Part shown: piece after piece, positions 49,553 through 58,195 of the stretch
How positions within the stretch are numbered: the stretch's first letter is position 1
Layout: each line of letters begins with the position of its first letter
Assembly: GCA_963714455.1 (NCBI GenBank)
Contig: CAVQON010000006.1
Location: 1-64,000, forward strand
Origin: CAVQGZ01 sp963714455
GTDB taxonomy: Bacteria; Actinomycetota; Actinomycetes; Jiangellales; Jiangellaceae
Length of the DNA: 64,000 nt
Direction: 5' to 3'
The notes under the pieces: model-generated
What the model was told of the DNA's origin: nothing
Databases searched by the model: none
The model's input: the letters and a program-made list of their open reading frames with translations, nothing else
Position numbers and translations under genes: made by a program

Positions 49553-50320
49553 ATGACCGACCTCGTCTCCGTCGCTCGTCACGGCACCACCGTCGAGATC
49601 GAGCTGAACAGGCCAGCCAAGAAGAACGCTCTCACCTCGGAGATGTACGCGGTGCTGGCCGATGCCGTCGAGCAGGCCGAGGCCGACGTGTCGGTGCGCA
49701 GCGTGCTGATCAGCGGGGCAGGCTCGGCCTTCAGCGCGGGCAACGACCTGCAGGACTTCTTGACCGGGTCGATGGAGGACGAGCCACCTGTCCTACGGTT
49801 CCTGCGGGCGCTCTCCTCGGCGTCCGTACCGTTGGTCGCCGCCATCCAGGGCCCGGCAGTGGGCATAGGCGCGACGATGCTGCTGCACTGCGAGCACGTC
49901 GTGGCGGCCGATGACGCCGTGCTCCAGTTCCCGTTCGTCAACATGGCGCTGGTGCCCGAGGCCGGCAGCTCGCTGCTGCTTCCGCGGGTCACCGGCTACC
50001 TGCGAGCCGCGGAGATCCTGCTGACCGGACAGAAGCTGGACGCCAGGCGCGCGCTCGACCTCGGGCTGGTGAGCCGCGTCGTGCCGGTCGGCGAGCAGGT
50101 GCGTGCGGCGCGGGAGTTCACCGACGGCCTGGCAGGTCAGCCGCCGGCCGCTGTGCGCCTGACGAAGAGGCTGCTGCGCGACGACACGGCGGGGCTGGAC
50201 GCCCGTATCGGCACCGAGCTCGTCCTCTTCAAGGAGCGCCTGCAGTCCCCTGAGTTCGTCGAGGCCGTGACGGCGTTCATGCAGAAGCGCGCGCCCGTCT
50301 TCGACGCACCCCAGGGCTGA
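49553..50320 (+). CDS. Enoyl-CoA hydratase/isomerase family protein
   Basis: 255 residues, crotonase fold. Oxyanion-hole motifs SAGNDLQDFL and IQGPAVGIGATMLLHCEHVV are present; VNMALVPEAGSSLLLPRVTG has the isomerase-like PEAGS. That pattern is closer to delta3-delta2-enoyl-CoA isomerase than to classical hydratase. Probably cotranscribed with the HSDL2-like SDR upstream. Confidence 0.85.
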   Translation: MTDLVSVARHGTTVEIELNRPAKKNALTSEMYAVLADAVEQAEADVSVRSVLISGAGSAFSAGNDLQDFLTGSMEDEPPVLRFLRALSSASVPLVAAIQGPAVGIGATMLLHCEHVVAADDAVLQFPFVNMALVPEAGSSLLLPRVTGYLRAAEILLTGQKLDARRALDLGLVSRVVPVGEQVRAAREFTDGLAGQPPAAVRLTKRLLRDDTAGLDARIGTELVLFKERLQSPEFVEAVTAFMQKRAPVFDAPQG

Positions 50321-50326
50321 CACCCG

Positions 50327-51160
50327 TCAGGTCTGGTGGCGGGGCCGGGCGGCGTGGAAGTCGGGCGGACGCTTCTCCAGAAAGGCCGCCACTCCTTCGG
50401 CGTACTCCGCGCTCGTCCACGACTGCTGGTAGATCGCGAGCACCTCGTCGTCCTCGACTGTGTGCGCGGCGACCGCTCGGTCGATCATCTGCTTGCCTCC
50501 CCGCAGCGACACCTGCGCACGCGTGGCGAGCGTGGCCGCCACGGCGTACGCGCGGTCGGCGACCGCGTCGTCAGCCACGACCTCGTGCACCAGCCCGATG
50601 CGCAGGGCGACGTCGGCGGAGAGCAGCTCGCCGGTGAGCAGGATCCAGCGCGCCCACGCCGACCCGACCGTCTCGACCAGCCGGGCCGTGGACGGCAGCG
50701 CGTAGATGATGCCGAGCTTGGCAGGTGTGACGCCGAAGCGGGACGACTCGCCGCACACCCGTAGGTCACAGGCCACGGCGAGCTGCGTCCCCCCACCGAT
50801 GGCGAAGCCCTCCACGAGGGCGACCGTGGGCTTGGGGAAGCCGACGATGGCCTGCTCCCCCGCCTCGACGGCCTCGCCGTAGCGACGCGCTCCAGCTGGG
50901 TCGGCGCGCAGCGTCTTGAACTCCGCGATGTCGGCTCCAGCGCTGAAGGGCCCCCCGGGTGTGCCGCGCATGACGACCACGTCGACGTCGTCGTCCTCGG
51001 CCAAGACCGGCATCAGGCGGCCGAACGCGTGCCACATCGCATACGAGATGGCGTTGTGCTTGGCCGGTCGGTGAACCTCGACAGTGGCGACGGAGTCGGC
51101 GATCGCGACGCGCAAGTACTCCGCGGCGTCCCCCAGGGCGGCATCGACGTCAGCGTTCAT
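50327..51160 (-). CDS. Crotonase-family protein lacking the classical glutamates
   Basis: 277 residues from ATG 51160. The oxyanion motifs are intact (FSAGADIAEFKTL; VEGFAIGGGTQLAVACDLRV), but the two hydratase glutamates are not evident in VTPAKLGIIYALPSTARLVE or ARWILLTG. It is therefore unlikely to be a normal enoyl-CoA hydratase; a decarboxylase, isomerase or hydrolase role within the crotonase superfamily is possible. It converges on the preceding crotonase gene with 6 bases between them. Confidence 0.8.
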   Translation of the reverse strand: MNADVDAALGDAAEYLRVAIADSVATVEVHRPAKHNAISYAMWHAFGRLMPVLAEDDDVDVVVMRGTPGGPFSAGADIAEFKTLRADPAGARRYGEAVEAGEQAIVGFPKPTVALVEGFAIGGGTQLAVACDLRVCGESSRFGVTPAKLGIIYALPSTARLVETVGSAWARWILLTGELLSADVALRIGLVHEVVADDAVADRAYAVAATLATRAQVSLRGGKQMIDRAVAAHTVEDDEVLAIYQQSWTSAEYAEGVAAFLEKRPPDFHAARPRHQT

Positions 51161-51289
51161 GGCTCCATCGAAGCAGGACTCACGGCACGAGCAGCAGGTA
51201 GCCCACGACGACCGCAGTGCTGGCCGGTGCCGACCGTCACTTCGTACAGGCGGTGCGGGGACAGCCCGAGCCGCGGGCTCTTCCACAGC

Positions 51290-51613
51290 GCGAGCACCCC
51301 AGGGCCCGGGCGCCGTGAGGTAGATGACTGCCCACCCGACCAGGGCTACCGGCAACGCCACGGGCGCGAACGACAGCATCGTCACCTTGCTGGTTTCGAT
51401 GAGCGTCACCGAGCCTGCCGGCGTGGTGACGTGGCGATGGGCAGCAGCATCTCCCGGTAGGGGACGCGTCGCGTCTGCTCGAGCTCTTTCGCCGCCGGGA
51501 TGAGCATCGCGACGATGCCTCAGACCGGCGCCCAGTGCCAGCACCGGCGGCACCTTGCCCGAGGCCATGACCGCCGGCGTCGCGACGACGATGACTGCTC
51601 CGAGAACCGTCAT
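51290..51613 (-). pseudogene. Degraded SLC13-like anion permease remnant
   Basis: On the minus strand hydrophobic fragments appear in two frames: MTVLGAVIVVATPAVMASGK (from 51613), then in another frame IAMLIPAAKELEQTRRVPYR continuing EMLLPIA (about 51512-51410), then back in the first frame GSVTLIETSKVTMLSFAPVA with LPVALVGWAVIYL. The order and motifs (MLLPIA, SVTLI, FAPVALPVALVG) recall SLC13/DASS transporters. Internal deletions and at least two frameshifts make it non-functional. The rest of 51161-51792 shows no gene, only the DosR-like site. Confidence 0.5.
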
Positions 51614-51740
51614 CGCTGTGCCCCACGACGTGGCAAGACACGCCCCGGCCGGACGCGCCGTGGCGAGTCGCCACCGCTGGGCAGGCCAGGGCACACCACG
51701 GCGTCATGGTGAACGCTTGGTGAACTCTGCGTAGCGCGGA

Positions 51741-51760
51741 CTAGGGACGCTCGACTCTTC
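51741..51760. promoter_or_regulatory. Degenerate DosR-like box before stress protein/ctpF
   Basis: CTAGGGACGCTCGACTCTTC has an exact first half site GGGAC and a partial second (GACTC for GTCCC) with the correct 4-base spacer. It lies 32 bases before the membrane-anchored stress protein, whose neighbour ctpF is a DosR-regulon gene in mycobacteria. By itself the match is weak; context raises it. Confidence 0.45.
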
Positions 51761-51792
51761 CGGAACTGGGCTACCTCCGTCACGCTGGAAGC

Positions 51793-52401
51793 ATGGGTGG
51801 ATCGACGTTCGCATGGGTGTCGCTGGCTGTGTGGTTGCTGGGCGGGCTGGCGGGCTACTACTACCTGTACCGGCACGGGCACCCGTCAGGCGTGTGGCTG
51901 CTGGGTAGCCTGATCCTCGGGCCGTTCTCGCTTCTCGTGTTCATCGACCGGGTCGAGCGCACCTCGCATGTGCTCGTCGAGCGGCCGGCGGTCGACGCCT
52001 CCGGCACCAAGGTGGTCGTGGGCATGGACGGGTCGCCGGACTCGGAGCACGCGCTGGCCGTGGCCACGACCGTCATGGGCGATCGTCGGTGCTGCCTGGT
52101 GCTGTGCGAGGTGGTCGACTACGACACAGAGATCGACCCGAGCGGGGCGGGAGTGTCCGCGGCGACCGACCGGCTGGAGGAGGTGGCGAAGACCCTCACC
52201 GACCACAACGTGACGGTCGAGGTCGTCGCGGGGCGTCCGGTGCAGGCGTTGGCCGAGGTGGCCGAACGTCACGACGCCGACATGGTCGTCGTGGGCACCC
52301 GCGGGCGCGGGGTGTCGAGGCGGCTGCTGGGCAGCGTGGCCGAGGGGTTGCTGGCGCAGTCGCGCCGTCCGGTGATGGTGACGCACCAGGGTTCTGAGTG
52401 A
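51793..52401 (+). CDS. Membrane-anchored universal stress protein
   Basis: 202 residues. Two transmembrane helices (about 5-24 and 34-52, with HPSGVWLLGSLILGPFSLLV typical of PLDc_N-like anchors) precede one USP domain (KVVVGMDGSPDSEHALAVAT) with the ATP motif GTRGRGVSRRLLGSVAEGL. Most USPs are soluble, so the anchor is unusual. Six bases separate it from ctpF, suggesting a regulatory or accessory role at the pump. Confidence 0.85.
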   Translation: MGGSTFAWVSLAVWLLGGLAGYYYLYRHGHPSGVWLLGSLILGPFSLLVFIDRVERTSHVLVERPAVDASGTKVVVGMDGSPDSEHALAVATTVMGDRRCCLVLCEVVDYDTEIDPSGAGVSAATDRLEEVAKTLTDHNVTVEVVAGRPVQALAEVAERHDADMVVVGTRGRGVSRRLLGSVAEGLLAQSRRPVMVTHQGSE

Positions 52402-52407
52402 GCGCGG

Positions 52408-55179
52408 ATGCCAACCACCGTCGGGCAGGCCGGGCACCACGCCCTGCCCGAGCACCAAGTGGTGCTGCTGCTTGAGACCCATCCTGAGCGAGGGCTGAGC
52501 GAGCAGGAGGCGCACTCGCGGCTCGCCCGATGGGGGGCGAACGTGCTGCCGCCGCCCCGTCGCCGCGGCCCGGTCGTCCGCGTGCTGCGGCACTTCCACC
52601 ACCCCCTCGTCTATGTGCTGCTGGTCGCGCTGGCGCTCACGATCGCCCTGGCGGAGTGGATCGAGTCCGCGGTGATCGCGGGCGTGGTGCTCGTCAACGT
52701 CGTCGTCGGCTTCCTCCAGGAGGAGCGGGCGGAGAAGGCGCTGTCAGCGCTGATGGCCATGACCCGTACGCACGCCATCGTGGTGCGCGACGGCGAACGC
52801 GTGCGCCTCGACTCCACCGAGCTGGTGCCCGGCGACGTCGTGGCGCTGGAGGCCGGGGACAAGGTTCCGGCCGACATGCGCCTGCTGCGGGTTCGCGGCC
52901 TGTCGATCGACGAGTCCGCGCTCACCGGTGAGTCGGTGCCCGTGGCCAAGCAGGCCGTGGCCGTGGACGAGAGCGCCGAGCTGGCCGACCGGGCCAACAT
53001 GGCCTTCTCGGGCTCCCTCGTCGTGGCCGGCACCGCCACCGGGGTCGTCGTCGCGACCGGCGGTGACACCGAGCTCGGGCTCATCCACCGCCTCGTCGGT
53101 GAGTCCGGCGGGGTGCAGACGCCACTCACCCGCAAGCTGGCCGCCTTCAGCCGCCTGCTGACCGTCGTCATCCTCGTGCTCGCCGGGCTCACGTTCGTGC
53201 TCGGGCTCTCCCGCGGCGAGCCCGTGGCCGACATGGTCACAGCAGCCATCGCCCTCGCCGTCGGGGCGATCCCGGAAGGCCTGCCGGCCGCCGTCACGAT
53301 CATCCTCGCGATCGGGGTGTCGCGGATGGCGAGACGCCATGCCATCATCCGCCGGCTGCCGGCGGTGGAGACCCTGGGCGCGACGACGGTCGTGTGCAGC
53401 GACAAGACCGGCACGCTGACCCAGAACCAGATGACGGTGACGACCGTGGTCACCGCGTCCGGCCGGTACGCCGTCACCGGCACGGGCTACGAGCCCAGCG
53501 GCAGGGTGCTCGACGGCGACGGCACGCCGGTCGCGAACGGGACGGACGCCGCGCTGGCCGAGACGCTGCAGGCGGGGGTGCTGTGCAACGACTCCGTGCT
53601 CAAGCACCGAGACGACGAGTGGGTCGCGGTCGGGGACCCGACCGAGGTCGCGCTTCTCAGCGCGGCAGCCAAGGCGGGGATCGACGGTGCGCACCTGGTC
53701 GAGCAGCACCGGCGGATCGACGAGATCCCGTTCTCGTCGGAGACCCAGCGCATGGCCACCCTGCATGCAGAGCCGGACACCGAGCAGCGGCTGCTCGTGG
53801 TCAAGGGCGGCGTGGAGGCGGTGCTGCCGCTGGCCGGTTCCGTCCGCGCCGCAGACGGGCACGTCTGCCCGCTGGACCCCGCGTGGGTCGCTCAGGCCGT
53901 CGACGAGATGGGTCGCCAGGCGCTGCGTGTGCTCGCCGTCGCCAGCGTCGCCGTGCCGGCGGGCACCGACCGGCTGGCTGCGGCCGATCTGGACGCGCCA
54001 AGGTTCACACTGCTCGGGCTCGTCGGGATGCACGACCCGCCTCGGCCCGAGGCGGTCGCGTCGATCCGCACGTGCCACCGCGCCGGCATCGAGGTCAAGA
54101 TGATCACCGGCGACCACGCTGCCACGGCGCGAGCGATCGCTGCGGAGATCGGCTTGGGCACCCACCAGGGTGACCCGGTCGCCGTCACCGGCGCTGAGCT
54201 GCGCGACCTGTCGAGCGCCGACTTCGCCCGCGCCGCCGCGTCGGCGAACGTGCTGGCTCGCGTCACCCCGGAGCACAAGCTGCGCCTCGTCGAGACGCTG
54301 CAGGCCCAGAACCACGTCGTGGCCATGACGGGTGACGGGGTGAACGACGCCCCCGCCCTGCGGCAGGCCGACATCGGCATCGCCATGGGCCACGCCGGCA
54401 CAGAGGTTGCCAAGGACGCCAGCGCGATGGTGCTCACCGACGACAACTTCGCGACCATCGAGGCAGCGGTCGAAGAAGGCCGCGGCGTCTACGACAACAT
54501 CACGAAGTTCATCACCTGGACGCTTCCCACCAACCTCGGCGAGGGCCTGGTCATCCTCACCGCGATCATGCTCGGCGCCACCTTGCCTGTGCTGCCCGTC
54601 CAGGTGCTCTGGATCAACATGACGACCGCGCTGCTTCTCGGCCTGATGCTGGTGTTCGAGCCGAAAGAGCCGGGGATCATGGACCGTCCGCCCCGCGACC
54701 CTGACCAGCCCATCCTCACTCGAGTGCTGGTCGAACGGATCGTCCTGGTGTCGGTGCTGATGCTCATCGGCGCGTTCGGGCTGTTCGAGTACGAGCTTGC
54801 GAGCGGGGCCACGACGGCCGAGGCCCGCACCGTCGCGGTCAACGTCTTCGTGCTTGTGGAAACTGCTTACCTGCTCAACTGCCGCAGCCTCACGCAGTCG
54901 TTCATGACGCTCGGGTTCTTCAGCAACCCACCGCTGCTGGCTGGGATGGCGGCCATGGTCGCGTTGCAGGGGCTGTTCACCTACCTACCCTTCTTCCACG
55001 TCGTGTTCGAGTCTGCGCCGATCGACCTGGCCGCATGGGGGCGCATCGTCGCCGTCGCGCTCAGCGTCATGCTGGTCGTCGGCGTCGAGAAGGCGCTGCG
55101 CCGTCGGGGGTCGGGGGGCGCGCAAGCCGGAGTCGGCACGACCCGTTCAGGCTCCGGCGGGAGTACGTTGATGGAGTAG
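52408..55179 (+). CDS. ctpF: Cation-transporting P-type ATPase CtpF
   Basis: 923 residues. P2-type pump: N-terminal cation_ATPase_N (HHALPEHQVVLLLETHPERG), actuator LTGES, phosphorylation site CSDKTGTLTQNQM (D332), PEGLP in M4, MTGDGVNDAP hinge, and QVLWINMTTALLLGL in M6. It aligns end to end with mycobacterial CtpF (Rv1997), a Ca2+-type exporter of the dormancy regulon. Located behind a USP as in Rv1996-Rv1997. Confidence 0.93.
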   Translation: MPTTVGQAGHHALPEHQVVLLLETHPERGLSEQEAHSRLARWGANVLPPPRRRGPVVRVLRHFHHPLVYVLLVALALTIALAEWIESAVIAGVVLVNVVVGFLQEERAEKALSALMAMTRTHAIVVRDGERVRLDSTELVPGDVVALEAGDKVPADMRLLRVRGLSIDESALTGESVPVAKQAVAVDESAELADRANMAFSGSLVVAGTATGVVVATGGDTELGLIHRLVGESGGVQTPLTRKLAAFSRLLTVVILVLAGLTFVLGLSRGEPVADMVTAAIALAVGAIPEGLPAAVTIILAIGVSRMARRHAIIRRLPAVETLGATTVVCSDKTGTLTQNQMTVTTVVTASGRYAVTGTGYEPSGRVLDGDGTPVANGTDAALAETLQAGVLCNDSVLKHRDDEWVAVGDPTEVALLSAAAKAGIDGAHLVEQHRRIDEIPFSSETQRMATLHAEPDTEQRLLVVKGGVEAVLPLAGSVRAADGHVCPLDPAWVAQAVDEMGRQALRVLAVASVAVPAGTDRLAAADLDAPRFTLLGLVGMHDPPRPEAVASIRTCHRAGIEVKMITGDHAATARAIAAEIGLGTHQGDPVAVTGAELRDLSSADFARAAASANVLARVTPEHKLRLVETLQAQNHVVAMTGDGVNDAPALRQADIGIAMGHAGTEVAKDASAMVLTDDNFATIEAAVEEGRGVYDNITKFITWTLPTNLGEGLVILTAIMLGATLPVLPVQVLWINMTTALLLGLMLVFEPKEPGIMDRPPRDPDQPILTRVLVERIVLVSVLMLIGAFGLFEYELASGATTAEARTVAVNVFVLVETAYLLNCRSLTQSFMTLGFFSNPPLLAGMAAMVALQGLFTYLPFFHVVFESAPIDLAAWGRIVAVALSVMLVVGVEKALRRRGSGGAQAGVGTTRSGSGGSTLME

Positions 55180-55247
55180 GTACGAGGGCGGGCTGCACGG
55201 AAGCCCCGCTGACCACGGGCCGTGTCGCCGCCACTGGGGAGTCGGCC

Positions 55248-55808
55248 ATGGGCCACCGAGGGGTTGGCAAAGGTCTCGTCGCAGGCGTTCTCGTCGTCGC
55301 GCTCGTCGCGTGCGGTGGGTCGGACGATCCGTCGCCACTGCCTGCTGCCCCGTCCGAAGGCGACGCAGCAGTCACGACCGGTGAGGCCCAGACGTCCAGC
55401 CCGGACGTCACGGACTCCGACGCGGGCGCGTTCGGGATCGATGCCTGCACGCTGCTGAGCGCCGAGCAGGTGGCCGCGGCCACCAGCAGTGATGCCGAGG
55501 ACGGTGCGCTCAACGCCGACCTGTCCAGCGCGAACCAGTCGATCTGCGAGTGGAGCACAGACGCAGCGCCTGTCGCCTTCGTGCAGGTGTTCGTCGACCA
55601 GAGCAGCGCCGTCTCCCAGCGAGAGACGACGCAGGCGGTTCTCGGTGCCGCCCAGGACGTCGAGATGGCCGGCGGCACCGACGGCTACGTCGTCGGCGGC
55701 CTCGTCGGGGTGCAGGTGGGCCCGTACTTCGTCCAGGTGACCGTCATCCCCGCCGATGACGGTGCGGCGCTTGTGCTTGCCGAGCAGGTGGTGGCCGCTC
55801 TCGGCTGA
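55248..55808 (+). CDS. DUF3558-like lipoprotein
   Basis: 186 residues from ATG 55248. Signal peptide ends at the lipobox LVAC (about residues 19-22), then a low-complexity linker, then GIDACTLLSAEQVAAATSSD and QSICEWSTDAAPVAFVQVFV, the paired-cysteine layout of DUF3558. Surface-anchored; function unknown. It follows ctpF by 68 bases and may be a separate transcript. Confidence 0.75.
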   Translation: MGHRGVGKGLVAGVLVVALVACGGSDDPSPLPAAPSEGDAAVTTGEAQTSSPDVTDSDAGAFGIDACTLLSAEQVAAATSSDAEDGALNADLSSANQSICEWSTDAAPVAFVQVFVDQSSAVSQRETTQAVLGAAQDVEMAGGTDGYVVGGLVGVQVGPYFVQVTVIPADDGAALVLAEQVVAALG

Positions 55809-55868
55809 GGTGGCGGCGTGCCCACGTCAGCCTGGCTGCTGCACGCGCCCCAGCAGCGGCGGATCAGG

Positions 55869-57365
55869 TCACGCTGCTTCGACCTGGTCGGCGACCGTGC
55901 GCAGGTAGTCGGCGAAGCGTCCGGGCTCGTCGTAGGGCGGTGTGTGCCCGGACCGGTCGAAGACGACGTACTCCTTGGTGGGCGCCGACAGCTGCTGGAA
56001 CCACTCGCGGGCCAGCGTCGACCTCCCGGACGCCTCGTGCTCACCTTGCACGATGAACACGGGCACTTCCAGACGCGGCACCTGGGTGCGGAAGTCGGTC
56101 TCGGCGAGCTGCGGGTAGAGCACGTGGAACGTCTCCGCGATGGCCGCCATGCCGCGTAGCTGCTCGATCAGGGAGTACTCCGGCACGACCAGGCTGGCGG
56201 GGTACTCCGAGGCGGCCTTGTAGTCGTCGCCGTGCTCGAAGCTCACCCACCTCGGGTTCGAGGCCAGCGCCTCGGTGTAGCTGAGGGTGTCGGCGTAGGG
56301 CGGGGCCCCGATCTCTTGCAGTCGCTGCACCGCGGCGTCATCGCGGCGGGCTTGGGCGTCGGACAGGCTCTCGGCGTACATCAGCGTGTCGGTCTCGAAC
56401 TGGTCGACCATCTGGCCGGTGCCGACGTAGGCGTGGTACTTCTGCGGCGCGCTCTGGGCGGCGAGCACCCCCAGCGTGGTGCCCCACGAGCTGCCTACCA
56501 GGTAGATCTTCTCCTGGTCGAACCGCTCGCGCAGGTAGTCGGTGACGGCAAGGGTGTCGTCCACCATCTGCTCGACGGTGAGGGTGTCGGTCGGCTCGAG
56601 CTGGTCGTAGCTCTTGCCGGTGCCGCGCTGGTCCCAGACCGCGACCACGAAGTGCCGCTCCAGCGCCGTCCCGGAGTTGCGGATGCGACCGATCCCGGTG
56701 CCACCGGGCCCACCTTCGAGGTAGAGCAGCACCGGGGCCTGCGCCGACTCCCCTCTGATCATGATCGACTGCTCGTGCCCGCCGACGCGCACCTCGACCA
56801 GCTCAGCGACGCTGCCGTCCGCGGCGATCGGCTCGGTGGAGGCGGGGCGCAGCAGCCCCGCCACCAGGAGCGCGACCAGAACGGTGCCGACGGTCAGCAC
56901 GATGCGTCCCGGCCAGCGGCCAGGCGAGTCGGTTCCAGCGGCGCGTCTGAACGCCACGAGCCCGAACCCGGTACCGACCAGCATCGGGAGCACCATGAGG
57001 ACGCCGTCGACCCCTCGCCCGACGATGAACACCAGTACGCCGTAGATGCCATCGAGCCGGATCGCGTCGATCGTGGGCCCGTCCACGCGAACCCGGGCCA
57101 GCTCGAAGACCAGCGCGAACACCGCCGGAGCCAGAAGCAGTGCCCAGCGTGAACCCGTCAGCCGGCCGGCTGCGTAGCCGACCGCCAGCCCGGCGAGCAC
57201 GGCCACGAGTGCCTGGGTGGTGGTGACCGGACCGCGGGGCAGCCACCACCCGCCGAGAGCTCCGGCTGCTGCGGCGATCGCGGCGGCGGAGGCAGCTGCG
57301 GGGACGGTGGTTCGGCGGGATTCGTTGCTCGAGGGGCGGGCGCTGAGCTCGCGGGTGGCATGCAT
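55869..57365 (-). CDS. Membrane-anchored proline-iminopeptidase-like (S33) alpha/beta hydrolase
   Basis: 498 residues from ATG 57365. An N-terminal domain of about five transmembrane helices (residues 20-190) is fused to an S33-type hydrolase: YLEGGPGGTG (oxyanion), VWDQRGTGKSYDQ, nucleophile in VGSSWGTTLG, and DRSGHTP. The position of the catalytic acid reads GEHEASG with Glu in place of the usual Asp. The hydrolase domain is probably outside the cell; it may cut peptides or esters. Confidence 0.82.
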   Translation of the reverse strand: MHATRELSARPSSNESRRTTVPAAASAAAIAAAAGALGGWWLPRGPVTTTQALVAVLAGLAVGYAAGRLTGSRWALLLAPAVFALVFELARVRVDGPTIDAIRLDGIYGVLVFIVGRGVDGVLMVLPMLVGTGFGLVAFRRAAGTDSPGRWPGRIVLTVGTVLVALLVAGLLRPASTEPIAADGSVAELVEVRVGGHEQSIMIRGESAQAPVLLYLEGGPGGTGIGRIRNSGTALERHFVVAVWDQRGTGKSYDQLEPTDTLTVEQMVDDTLAVTDYLRERFDQEKIYLVGSSWGTTLGVLAAQSAPQKYHAYVGTGQMVDQFETDTLMYAESLSDAQARRDDAAVQRLQEIGAPPYADTLSYTEALASNPRWVSFEHGDDYKAASEYPASLVVPEYSLIEQLRGMAAIAETFHVLYPQLAETDFRTQVPRLEVPVFIVQGEHEASGRSTLAREWFQQLSAPTKEYVVFDRSGHTPPYDEPGRFADYLRTVADQVEAA

Positions 57366-57575
57366 GTCGACTCCGGGCGACGGCAGCGGGGTTTGGTCAG
57401 TCCACACTGCGCCGCGAACCGGGGTGACCGACAGTGGCCAGCGTCACCCGGTGGATGGACCTTCTGCCCGTGGGCCGCGCACCGGACAGCCTCGTGGCGA
57501 GGCCGGGGACTATCCCTGACCTGCGCGTCGGCGGGGCGATCGGCTACATTTTCGGTGTCGGAGATGAGGGTCGAG

Positions 57576-57821
57576 ATGCAGTGCAGCCGGTGCGACCGAG
57601 ACGCCACGTTCACGAGCAAGAGCGGCGAGCGTGTGTGCGACCAGCACTACCACGCCGTGTTCGCGGTGGCTCCGACGATCCTGAGCACCGGAACGACGGC
57701 AGACGCTCTGGGGGCGCGGGGTGTCGGCGCGGCAGCGGCGCTGTCGTCCGGGAGCTCCGAGCCGATGCCTGCGCGAAGCAGCGGTCTGGCACGGTTCTGG
57801 CAACGGCTACGGCGCAGCTGA
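57576..57821 (+). CDS. Small zinc-ribbon-like protein
   Basis: 81 residues from ATG 57576 (GAGGG upstream): MQCSRCDRDATFTSKSGERV then CDQH, giving a CxxC...CxxH zinc-binding pair in the first 28 residues, followed by a disordered Ala/Ser/Gly tail ending LARFWQRLRRS. No family recognised; composition and ribosome site support expression. Confidence 0.55.
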   Translation: MQCSRCDRDATFTSKSGERVCDQHYHAVFAVAPTILSTGTTADALGARGVGAAAALSSGSSEPMPARSSGLARFWQRLRRS

Positions 57822-58195
57822 CGTTGCTCTGCCGACCTGACGTGTCGAGTGCCACCCCTGGACTCACCTGAGGGCGCGTCGAAGCCGCCCAGCAAACCGG
57901 GAGCGCACCGATACCGCGCTCTCTGAATCTCGAGAATGCTGACGGGGATTGTCCTCGTCCGCCCAGGGACAACCCCGGTCGCGCGCGCCCCTCAGGGCCG
58001 ACGTGATCCAACTCCGAGGGCGCGGCGACACGCGGTGAAGGTGACCCACGTCGGGTTCGTCGTGTCGCTCGTCTTGCACGGCGACGCTCGCTCATGCTGA
58101 CTGAGGGCCTCCAGACATGGGTGCTGAGGTGGCCTGATACGGGTGGTTGTGTGTGTCCCGGCTCACGGTGGCGCCATCCCTGGGACTGTAGGGCG
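57822..58195. other. Gene-free stretch with one hairpin
   Basis: No convincing coding frame. GGGGATTGTCC (57944-57954) and GGGACAACCCC (57966-57976) form a stem of about ten pairs with one bulge and an 11-base loop; no T-run follows. The segment 58094-58195 is open in the MFS frame but has no coding character, so I place the MFS start at 58196. Confidence 0.4.
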
